Assembly (NCBI GenBank): GCA_964007475.1
Contig: OZ023273.1
Span: 132,116,732 to 132,180,731, forward strand
Reading direction: 5' to 3'
Length of the DNA stretch: 64,000 nucleotides
Source: Hybos culiciformis
Taxonomy: Eukaryota; Arthropoda; Insecta; Diptera; Hybotidae
Part shown: positions 51,445 to 60,107 of the stretch, piece after piece
Layout of the letters: each line of letters starts with the position of its first letter
Numbering within the stretch: the stretch's first letter is position 1
Position numbers and translations under genes: made by a program
The notes under the pieces: model-generated
Databases searched by the model: none
The model's input: only the letters and a program-made list of their open reading frames with translations
What the model was told of the DNA's origin: nothing

Positions 51445-51447
51445 CTA
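51319..51447. repeat. Slh 3' end segment duplicated in intron 3 (copy 1)
   Basis: AACTATAATATGTTGATATT, AACCTTAATCATTAACTCAA and GAATATTAAAAATAAAATCT here match 52812-52897 in the same order and orientation. The second copy lacks about 45 bp from the middle. Copy 1 overlaps the Slh stop codon (TAG, 51445-51447) and the start of the 3' UTR. Confidence 0.75.
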
Positions 51448-51777
51448 AGTTAATACAGGTCCTTTGATTTCTTGGCCTAATCTTGAAAGTTCCTTTAAAA
51501 ATAGCTTAGAATTCGTTAAAGTCGATGCCCCATAAATAATTCTTTTAATTGTCTGTGAACTTTGCTTCTGTTTAATAAAATCTACTAAATTTTGATATTC
51601 AATATAATTTCCACCACCAACAACAAAAACTACAGCATCTTGGAATGGCGCACGATTTTTAGGCAAGACGTCACCTCCCTTCAATAACTTTGGATCTAAA
51701 TATAAATAGTCGTCGATTTCACCACCAGAACTTCTACATTCCATAACCTGTTCTGTTATTTTGGTGACGGGTAAATT
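51445..51777 (-). CDS. Slh: Slh coding exon 5 (terminal)
   Basis: 333 nt. The acceptor is a long T-tract followed by AG before AATTTACCCGTC. It begins NLPVTKITEQVMECRS and ends KGPVLT and TAG at 51445-51447. It carries the conserved PFQDAVVFVVGGGNYIEYQN segment near residues 577-595. Confidence 0.96.
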   Translation of the reverse strand, partial: NLPVTKITEQVMECRSSGGEIDDYLYLDPKLLKGGDVLPKNRAPFQDAVVFVVGGGNYIEYQNLVDFIKQKQSSQTIKRIIYGASTLTNSKLFLKELSRLGQEIKGPVLT

Positions 51778-54657
51778 CTAAAAAAAAAAATATATTGATA
51801 AGTATATAATCAGTCTCAAAACCGGCTTTCGTCTTTGAGGGCAGTTGAGGGAATGTTTCACTTTTATGTGTATAATAACGAAATGGAATACGAATTACCC
51901 ACACAAACGATAAAAAATATAGATCTCGTTTTTGGGCGTCTTTAAGACATTATTAAAAAAAATAGTCAGAGAACTTTTTTCAAATCATAGCTTCCAAATA
52001 TTTAGGATGAAATAGGAACTGATTATGACGGAAAAATGTAAATAGAAAAATACTTATAAACATACATGTCTTTTCACTACTAAATTTTTGACACCTTCCA
52101 TCACAAACGATGATCCTTGGGACACAAGTTTTGAGAACATAGATACCGTTTTTGTACCACCACCCTCATATTGGTTATCCTGATTGATCGCTGAACCTTT
52201 CATAATGCTTTTCCAACGCTGAACATAAGCTATGGGTGATGGATCACATCCAGCCTCTTGTAATACTTCCTTCATACGTTCAAATTCGAATTCTGGCACA
52301 TTATGGGAACAAATGTAGTAAATTATAAATAACCGCATTTTATCTTCCGATTGTCCGAATTCCGGATCTTTTAGCAAATCCATAATTGGTCGATCTAATG
52401 TCGCTTTTGACATTATTTTCTCTTCTATTTCAAAAAACGAATCTAATCGTCTAGATTTGATAAAATTTAAAATTGAGGTTGCTATTTTTGTGTGCATATC
52501 AATCAACCGTTTCTTCTCCATTAGTTGGGGTAATGAATTGACTGCATTTGTTAGTCTGGCTGTGGTATCATTAACCATTGAAAAAGCAACTTCTGTCTCA
52601 CCATCTATACCTAAAATAAAATAAAATATTATTAAGAAATTATACAACCAAAAACAGTCAGTTTAATATTCCGTCGAATCGTGTAATATTCAGAACAGTA
52701 AAAGTCGAAGATCAGTTGGCTAACCCGTTCAAAATCACATTCATTTTTTTAAATTCAAATGAGTAATTTCTTCAAATTGAAATAATTTTTAAATAAAAAA
52801 AAAGGGTTAAAAAACTATAATATGTTAATATTTAACCTTAATCATTGACTCAATATTAGAATAGTAAATTTATCACTGAATATTAAAAATCAAATCTACA
52901 TTTACTTATATTTAGTAAAAACGTAAAATGTTAAATCTAAAAAGCACTTCTTTTCAAATATCTTACAATAATTCTCATAAATATTACTCAAAGGAAATAA
53001 TTATAAGTAATATATTGTTATTACTTGTTAGTATATCTAATAGGTAGTATATTATTTTTAAAATTAAGTAATATAATAATACGTTATATCAAATAATATG
53101 AAAAATATAGTTTAATATTATACCATCAATCCCCATAGAAGTTTTCATTCTCTTAATCTCATCTTCAGAGGTTTTATATTGTTCCAATTCTTCCTGAATA
53201 GCCTCAGCAACTGTTGGAAACGGGCTACCTTTGTGAGTAGCCCAAAATCGATCTGTATTATCCAAATCACAAGCTTTCAATTTCTTTTTTGCCCCAGTAT
53301 GTGCTGAAATTGCGTCATCTTCAATAAACACTCGATTCAAATTCAAATCAAGAATATCATGCGCGAGAGCTTGATAAGACCATGTGTGATGAAGAGGAGT
53401 GGCTAAATCCAGGTTTCTATCAACAATTAATAAAACTGGTCTTTGAAAACTGAAAACCCCTCCTGTTTGTGCTGCATCCATGTGAAATAAATTATTTCGG
53501 GCATCCCATAAATTTTCACGCAACTTTTTTTCCAATTTTCGAGCAACCATCTCGGCTGCTGTATTTTTTGGGCAACGTATAATTGGTACATTTCCTAATG
53601 TCACAAAAACAGAAAATAAACTATCAACTATACTATCCATTATTGATTCCATTTCATCATCTCGTGTATTAGCACGATTAATTGAATAATATGAGATTGG
53701 ATCACTGTTTTGATGCTTTAAAATAAAAAAATCATCTTCCAAGCTAATGAAATTAACATACTGATCGTATACACGATGAACATTTGCCACACAACCGGCT
53801 TGTAATGCTGCTGCAGCTAAATCTTCAATTTTTTGTCGAGGAATTGGTGACAAAAAATTCAAATGATAAACATCATAGAGACCGTTTTGAAAATCTTGAT
53901 GAATTCGATCCAAATTTTCGTTTGTTGGTGCACAAAAATATATAGCTGGTACATCTGGAACAGAATCACGATCCGAATGCAGTTGCCTAAAAAAAAATGC
54001 AAAAAAAAAAACATAATTTTTAAAAATTGTCAACAGTCAAAGATCTCAAAACTAAAATTTGATTTTGATACCAATTGCACCAAATTCCCGATGAAAATCT
54101 GTTTGATAGGTAGGTACTATCTAAACTAATAAATCTGTACCCCTTTACCTTTAAGATAAAGGTGCAAGGGTGTCATAAATAGATAAAATAAAAAAACCTA
54201 TATACCTATCTTGCATTTAAATAATTTGTCCACTTACACATGCAAAGTCACTCCTAATTCTCTTAGCTCTCGAATTGAAATTAATGGTGAGATAATATCT
54301 TGACCAATTCTGTCATAAATCAAAATCTTCCATACTGGTTCTGCTGCTACAAGTTTACCCTGTGGCTGATTTAAATTTAGCATTTGCTTCACAGCATCTA
54401 AAAAGAAATTAATTTAATTAATGCTGGTTGTATTGAACTGTCGATTGAGTAGCTTAATTATTCCTCAAAGTTTAAAATTATTTTGAACTTCGATCTTGGG
54501 GTTCGGTCTGGCTTTTTTTTGTTTTGCTTTCATTTTCATTTCAAATTTTTGACGATGACGATTTCGTATTCGATACTATTTAAAATTAAATTGCAATATT
54601 TTTCCAATTCCAATAAAATATTAACTTACTTATTTGCCTTTCGCGTAATGTCAACAT
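51445..54657 (-). CDS. Slh: Sly1/SCFD1 homologue (SM protein), five coding exons
   Basis: This gene encodes the Sec1/Munc18-family protein that binds the syntaxin-5 SNARE and promotes vesicle fusion in ER-Golgi transport, acting on the cytosolic face of ER and Golgi membranes. The coding sequence joins 54657-54630, 54397-54238, 53986-53124, 52610-52066 and 51777-51445 (minus strand), 1,929 nt including stop and 642 residues, the usual family length. Residues 27-47 read AAEPVWKILIYDRIGQDIIS and start the Sec1-like fold. Near residue 66 is HSDRDSVPDVPAIYF. Further motifs are FVTLGNVPIIRCP, KKLRENLWDARNNLF, ATPLHHTWSYQALAHDILDL, FVMEGVKNLVVKRHNLPVTK and, at 585-593, VGGGNYIEY. All match the fly/human orthologues. 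The ATG follows AAA, a good insect start context, and gives the conserved MLTLRERQI start. The four introns are short (232, 251, 513 and 288 bp) with GT..AG ends. No stop or frameshift is seen. Oddities: two possible in-frame acceptors for exon 4 and a 3'-end duplication in intron 3. Confidence 0.97.
52066..52610 (-). CDS. Slh: Slh coding exon 4
   Basis: 545 nt with the upstream acceptor (TTTATTTTAG|GTATAG), or 539 nt with a second acceptor 6 bp on (GGTATAG|ATGGTGAG, starting 52604). Both keep the frame. It encodes ...ETEVAFSMVNDTTARLTNAV through FVMEGVKNLVVKRH. The donor is CAT|GTATGTTT, at a codon boundary. Confidence 0.94.
52812..52897. repeat. Slh 3' end segment duplicated in intron 3 (copy 2)
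   Basis: AACTATAATATGTTAATATT, AACCTTAATCATTGACTCAA and GAATATTAAAAATCAAATCT match 51319-51447 with a few substitutions and an internal deletion of about 45 bp. It lies wholly within intron 3, in the same orientation as copy 1. Confidence 0.75.
53124..53986 (-). CDS. Slh: Slh coding exon 3
   Basis: 863 nt. The acceptor TTTTTTTTTAG precedes GCAACTGCATTC and the donor is GATG|GTATAATATT. It encodes residues 63-350, from (V)QLHSDRD to KTSMGID, covering most of Sec1 domains 1 and 2. It ends with one base of a split Gly (or Asp) codon. Confidence 0.96.
54238..54397 (-). CDS. Slh: Slh coding exon 2
   Basis: 160 nt. The acceptor TTCTTTTTAG precedes ATGCTGTGAAGC and the donor is CATGT|GTAAGTGG. It encodes residues 10-62 plus two bases of codon 63, including QMLNLNQPQGKL and ISIRELRELGVTLH. 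The frame continues exactly into exon 3. Confidence 0.95.
54630..54657 (-). CDS. Slh: Slh coding exon 1
   Basis: 28 nt: ATG to the first base of codon 10 (MLTLRERQI + A). Donor is A|GTAAGTTAA, a near-consensus site. The start codon is preceded by AATTAAA on the sense strand. Confidence 0.93.
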
Positions 54658-55400
54658 TTTAATTCTTAAAATAAATTATTAAAAATAGTATTTTGTTTAT
54701 TTAGAGAATTGGAATTGGATTTTATTTTGGAATTTAATGAACTTTTATTTTATTTTAAATTGAAATTTTTGATTTTAGAAAATCATTAAAGTTAAAAGAA
54801 AAACAAAAAGTGAATTTTTCCACGTCAACCAAATGTCATAGTTGACACACATGCCTACAGTTTTCGGACTTGCAAGTCGCAAATTCTATAAGCGAAATCC
54901 TAGCTGAGCCGTAAATTAATTTTTTTTGAAGAAAATTTTTAGAATTTAATAAAGTGTGTAAACTTCGATTTAATTGAGTCTTAATATAAAAATATAGTCT
55001 TTAGAAAAAGAAAAAAATTCTAATTTGTTTTGTAACTTTTATTGAATTTATGCAAGTTAAGTAAAAAAAGAATTGAAAAAACTAGAGGAATTTAATGTTT
55101 GTCAGCGTTTAATATGAGCAGACTAATAATATCACTTGCTATCACGACAAACACAAAGAAACGCACACGCCACACAACCGATTATTTTTACAACTACAAT
55201 TTAGTGTTACCATTTTGCAATAGTAAAAAATTATAAAAAGGTAAAAATTGTTGAACAAAAAATGTCATAAAAACAAATGACATTTCTCTTAAAATCACCA
55301 GTTCGAAAATGTCAATCAAACGTACGAGAAGTTCGGGACTTTCGATGAAATTTTCTAATTTGATAAGAAAAAAATGATTTAATTTTTTTGTTTTCAAAAT
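54658..55400 (-). promoter_or_regulatory. Presumed Slh 5' UTR and upstream region
   Basis: Upstream of the Slh ATG on its sense strand. No TATA box in a good position is evident, as is common for housekeeping trafficking genes. The pentamer TGTCA (either strand) occurs at 54834, 54843, 55100, 55263, 55278 and 55310, denser than chance for this composition. It includes the palindrome-like TGTCATAGTTGACA and ATGTCATAAAAACAAATGACAT. The transcription start was not placed. A 67-codon minus frame at 55194-55397 starts without ATG and resembles nothing known. Confidence 0.3.
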
Positions 55401-57027
55401 AAAGTAAATTCAAAAAAAGAAAAAATCAATAAATAGAAAACAATAAAAAATTAAAAAATCTTTGAAATAATTTTAATAATTATTTTTTTTAAATAATAGT
55501 TCTTCCATTAGTTTTTAAAATAAAAATTAAGTGATTTGTAAATAAATAAAATAAAAATAAAATAAAAAAATGTATTTTAAAAATTTATGGATAAATTTGA
55601 CATTTGAATTAATTATTTTTTTACAATTTTCAATAAAAATTAAAAGCCAATTAATTATAAATGTACAAAATCAGGTAAATTTTATTTATTATTCTTCTCA
55701 ATTAATACAAAATTAATGCCATTCGGTGAATTTAATAAAAATGGAAACAAGATATTAAAAAAAAAAATATCTATTAATAAAGACCGGAATTTTAAATATT
55801 TTTCTCTTTATTATTAAGTTTTTTTTTTGCGTCAGCTTACCATCTAGGTAGCTATGGTTAATATGCAACAGCCGGGTTGCCAAATAAATGGCCACAGAAA
55901 CGTAGGCACCTTCATGTCAATAAGATCAAGAAATACACGTAGCAAGAGCTTAAATAAAATTGTTAGACAATGGAAAATGGGAAGATAAATTTTCATTGTC
56001 ATGGTCATAATAATAATAATAATAAACAAGATAAGGTTGTAGGTATTGTTTGTTTTGTTTTTATATTGTTCATTCATTCAGTGTTGCGATTTTTTGAATG
56101 TTGATGCTATGCTTCATTCAACATTTCAGTAGGTACTTATTTTTTTGGTAATATTTTTTTTTGTGCCAATCAAAATAATTAACTACTCAAATGGATTTCA
56201 ATGTTAAATATTTAATTTTTCGGATATTGTGTATTGTGTTACGTACCTATTTAATGAATTTCAAAGTTATTTTTGTATATTTCCAATGATGTTCAAGTCC
56301 TCAGTGGTGATGATAACTGAGTCTTCTGGTATATATATTTTAATAAGTTGGTTTTTATATCCTACTTTTAGACTTAAAAAATATTCTGCGTAGCATAAAA
56401 TTCATCAATATCATATCAATCTCTTTGGATAACGTTTTTCGTCAGTTTAAAGAAAGTTTCTAGACACGGTTCCTAATATCGAAGTTATTTATTCTATTAA
56501 AAAAAAAAAAAGAATAAAAGTAGGTACGTTAAATATTTAAGGGAAAATTTATAAACATTATTTTCATTTACTTAAATACATTTTGTAAATTTACCTCGGT
56601 AAATATTCAAATAATAATTTTATGTTTTTTTTTTTTTCAATGTTCAAAAACCCACAAATTATGAGCGCTTAAATTACCTAATTAAAACTTACCACTTAGA
56701 TTGTAAAAGTTAAAAAAAAAAAAAAATAAGTAAATAAATAAAAAAATTAATGTGAGAGAAAAAATTTCGTTAAAATTTTTTTCGTTTCAAATTTATGTTT
56801 AGATAAATATACATACTCTTTTAGATTCATACATAAGTACCAGTAAGTATTTGTTTAAAATAATACATCAAAATTAAAGGTATTTACATATTTAATAACA
56901 CAGTAAAAAGGTTAGTAGGTACGATAACAAAAATGTGTTCTTAGAATTATTATGAAATGCTGGTTACCACCATTTGCTAGGTATTAAAGTATCGGTCAGA
57001 TATTTTCATGGCTAAAATGTTGACATA
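55401..57027. other. A+T-rich non-coding DNA, no gene seen
   Basis: No supported gene. A minus-strand open frame at 55844-56077 has an (ATT)n-derived Ile run and ends just before a donor-like ATG|GTAAGC at about 55838, but nothing resembling a known protein or a matching downstream exon is visible. Confidence 0.45.
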
Positions 57028-57033
57028 TACTTA

Positions 57034-57292
57034 TATCGTCTGCTGAGAAATTAAACAACGTATGCTATTTATACGTCATTATTAGATAATAGCACCATTC
57101 GATTTCTCGTACTCGATTTTATAAGTACAACTATTTTGCAATATTCTTAATGTTGATTAAAATGTGTTTTTTAGATGAAAATTTTACGTTACTTGATATT
57201 TTTCCATACGTTTTTTTAATTTTCAAATCTTCAAACTCAAATTACTCGAAACTATACTTTTCATTCATTGTTTCATTTCCCAGCAGACGATA
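57034..57292. mobile_element. MITE with TATCGTCTGCTG ends and 6-bp target duplication
   Basis: A 259-bp element. The left 27 bp (TATCGTCTGCTGAGAAATTA then AACAACG) and the reverse complement of the right end (TATCGTCTGCTGGGAAATGA then AACAATG) differ at three positions. TACTTA flanks both sides (57028-57033 and 57293-57298). Because the flanks are A/T repeats, a longer duplication with shorter ends (ATATACTTA) is also arithmetically possible. Non-coding. The superfamily is unassigned. Confidence 0.82.
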
Positions 57293-57298
57293 TACTTA

Positions 57299-58025
57299 TC
57301 TATTTACATAATGTATCTAGAAATAAAATAAAAATAAAATCTAATTCGAACACAGAAAACTATAAAAAAGTTATTTTTTTTGTTAGATTTCTAACAACAC
57401 CTGTTAAAACATAAAAATTGCATGTGGTAAGTAAATAAAAAAAAAATCTCAGTTAGGTAAATTAAAATTTTTATCGAAATAGAAATTGTCTTAAATACAT
57501 TGTATTCGAAGTGATTTCTCAACAAATACCCAAGATAAATTCAAATTACTTAAGTATTTTTGGTTAAGGGCGAAAGAAAATTCTGAATTACCATCGAACA
57601 TAGAAATCTTAAGTAAGTAGTTAGTTTAATTTTAAAAATAATTTGAAGGACTTTTTTGAAGCATTATTTTATAAGAAATTATCAGGGAAATTAAAGAAAC
57701 TAAGACCAAACATAGAACTAAACAACCATGGGTAGTCTCTTGCTTTAATAAACATGCATTGGTTGATTAATTTATTCATATGGAAATGTTCATTCTGTAG
57801 GTAATAATAGTGTAAAGGCTTTTACTTAAATTAAAAAATAAAAATATGTAGGTAAGTAGTTATATATCATTATGCTATTTAAATTCTTTAGAATTACACT
57901 GTTCATAAATGTTTGTTATGCTATCTGATTCCACTGAATTTTAGTCATTAGTCATGAACACTATGAATTATATTATCGAGGACATTATTTGAATATATCC
58001 TTCATTAAAAATATAGTTATAATAA
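57299..58025. other. A+T-rich non-coding DNA, no gene seen
   Basis: No coding, RNA or transposon feature can be supported between the two flanking elements. Confidence 0.5.
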
Positions 58026-58068
58026 TAATTCACCGAGGGGTCAACCACATCTTAAATAAAAATGCAAG

Positions 58069-58165
58069 TATTCCCAATTTCGGCAATAAACTGTATTTAT
58101 TGCCATATTGCCAATATATTGCCAATATTGCCAATATTCCCAAATATTGCCAATATTCCCAAATA
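58069..58165. repeat. Left subterminal TATTGCC/TATTCCC array
   Basis: Five TTGCC and three TTCCC words at 7-16 bp spacing (for example ATATTGCCAATATATTGCC), plus one inverted GGCAATAAA. They probably reflect transposase-binding subterminal repeats of the enclosing element. Confidence 0.7.
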
Positions 58166-58543
58166 TTGTCATATGTGACTTGTAGCCCCATCTACGAATG
58201 ATTTTTGAACTCGTTATCAACAGAATTAGAATGCTCTCATCAAGTAGATGCATTTCAATAAAAAAAATTTTAAAATCGGTTTATAAATAGCCGAGAAATC
58301 TTAATTTTAGTATTTCAGCAGATTTTCAGTATAAATTTTCCTTGCGATTTCAAATTGACTATGTTGGATAAATGTCTCTCTACAGCTTTCGTAATTTTCA
58401 ACCGATCATCAATGTTTAGGTGTCAAAATGAAAGTGAGATTGTCTTCTATAATTTAACGAAGTAAAACAAAAATTTATAATATTAGTTACAATGCCTTTA
58501 ATGCTTGAAAAAGTGACCGGACTGCGTTTTTTTCATTATTTGA

Positions 58544-58714
58544 GCATTAAATTCGAAATGCTTGGGCGGTTTCAATGATGGCGTTGGAGAGGTAATTAGA
58601 ACAGCTTTCCATTGGTATAAAGTAAATGGTGTTTCCGAGTGTTTCGATGACTTGTTACCGACTTATGAGTACAAATGTACAAATATATACATCAGAAAGC
58701 ATGAAAAATTGTAA
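58544..58714 (+). pseudogene. Unrecognised decayed coding stretch inside the transposon
   Basis: A 56-codon plus-strand frame bounded by TGA and TAA, with balanced composition: ALNSKCLGGFNDGVGEVIRT, then AFHWYKVNGVSECFDDLLPT, then YEYKCTNIYIRKHEKL. It is G+C-richer than the rest of the element. I do not recognise the family. It may be a transposase remnant or a fragment of a captured host gene. It has no ATG start and an overlapping frame (MPLMLEKVTGLRFFHYLSIK) runs into it, suggesting a frameshift. Confidence 0.35.
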
Positions 58715-59155
58715 TTGGTCCATATAAAAAATTCGAGCTGATGCAAACGAACCAAGTATCGTTTTTAACTTACTTTTGGGTGAGGATTCAAAAATTATAG
58801 TGAGGTCTCTGGAGCATCCATGAAGAAGAAATTTGTTCTGCAGTATTATTGAACTTTTATAAAAATAATTTTCAATTAATTTTTTCGAAAAATAATTTTT
58901 GCCAGAAAAAATTGTTATACATGTTGGGTAGTAAATTATAATACTTTGACGGCATAAGAAAAAGAAAAAATGCTACCTATAAAAAAAAACTTACTTAATA
59001 TTTATAGACTTAGTTACTTAATATTTAAAGACTTTACAATAACTTTTTTTAATATTATGATTAATACTTATTATAATTATTATTATTTTTTTTTTTTGGG
59101 CTGATTGAATGAAAAAAAAATATTCTTTGTCTCCTTTCGCTTTCACAAATTGGTT

Positions 59156-59335
59156 ATTTTGTGTAGAAAATATATTTCTTTATTTGTGTAGAAAATATAT
59201 TTCTTTATTTGTGTAGAAAATATATTTCTTCCTAGTTATTTGTGTAGAAAATATATTTCTTTAGTTATTTGTGTAGAAATATATTTCTTCATAGTTATTT
59301 GTGAACAAAATATATTTCTTCAATGCAAATTATTT
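59156..59335. repeat. Minisatellite of GTGTAGAAAATATATTTCTT units
   Basis: Six copies start at about 59161, 59186, 59211, 59242, 59271 and 59301, with spacers growing from 5 bp (TATTT) to about 10 bp (AGTTATTT). Degenerate copies containing GAAATATATTTCTT continue to about 59450. AGAAAATATATTTCT is itself palindromic. The repeats lie inside the 58034-60099 element. Confidence 0.8.
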
Positions 59336-59904
59336 GAAAAATATATTTTTGGTAGTTATTGATTTTTCGATAAGAAATATATTTCTTCATAAAAAATATA
59401 TAAGTTAGATAAGAAATATACCTTTTCATAGAAATTATTTGAAAAAAAAAAAATTTTTTTCAGTGTTTTGTTTGGAAATATATTTTAGGTAGAAATTTGT
59501 ATGGAAATATATTGCAATATCAACTTTTGTTCCACAAATATCAGAGTGATTTATTCCTTGATTAGAACAAAAGCTACTTAGTTATCTTTGATTAGGAGGA
59601 GCGTTGTGGCAGTAACGGTAGTTTCTTTTCTATTTGTTTGTAGTATGTAGAATATTTTCTGTAAAAAGTATACATTTGCAATATTTACATAAAAAGCAAT
59701 ACTTAAAGAATGCGTTCCCAAACTGAAATTATTTGAAAACATGTAAAATAACAGCTGTGAAATCGTGTCGTTCCAACACTAGAAATCCTAGAAATTAAAA
59801 TAATTTTTCAGTTTCTAAAATATTCTCAGTTTCGGAACGCACTGTTAATTTTTTTATTAGAAAATGTTAATGTATTGTGTATAATTATGACATTATAGAT
59901 GAAA

Positions 59905-60088
59905 TATTGCCAAACTATTACTCGTATTCCCAATTTATTGCTCTTATTGCCAATTTATTGCCTAAAATTCCCTGTATTGCCAAAAATTCCCCTGTATTGC
60001 TTTATTGCCGCAATTAATTGAATTATTCCCTGTATTGCCAACTTATTGCCGTTATTGCCGAAGCAAAATACAAGTATTCCCTTGGTGG
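59905..60088. repeat. Right subterminal TATTGCC/TATTCCC array
   Basis: About eight TTGCC and five TTCCC words in the same plus-strand orientation as most of those at the left end, with TTATTGCTCTTATTGCC and TTATTGCCGTTATTGCCG clusters. CAAGTATTCCC occurs near both termini. Confidence 0.7.
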
Positions 60089-60107
60089 TTGACCCCTCGT
60101 AATTCAC

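Larger units (their letters stand above)
58034..60099. mobile_element. 2.07-kb DNA transposon, superfamily unknown
   Basis: Perfect 15-bp terminal inverted repeats CGAGGGGTCAACCAC are flanked by a perfect 8-bp direct repeat TAATTCAC (58026-58033 and 60100-60107). Subterminal regions (58069-58165 and 59905-60088) are packed with TTGCC and TTCCC words. The interior has a small decayed coding stretch (58544-58714) and a minisatellite (59156-59335) but no recognisable transposase. An 8-bp duplication fits hAT, P, Novosib-like or other groups, but the CGAGGGG terminus does not match the CA start usual for hAT and P, so I leave it unassigned. Confidence 0.85.

Noticed and set aside
53863..54129. 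88-codon plus-strand frame
   Set aside because: It is antisense to Slh exon 3 and intron 2, and the minus-strand coding is unambiguous.
55844..56077. Possible upstream exon ending at ATG|GTAAGC on the minus strand
   Set aside because: The donor sequence is good, but the peptide is unrecognised, begins in an (ATT)n-derived Ile run, and no acceptor downstream joins it sensibly. Slh already has a conserved start in exon 1.
58041..58253. Repetitive 70-codon frames (IGNIWEYWQYWQYIGN and its mirror)
   Set aside because: They are translations of the TTGCC/TTCCC subterminal array of the transposon.
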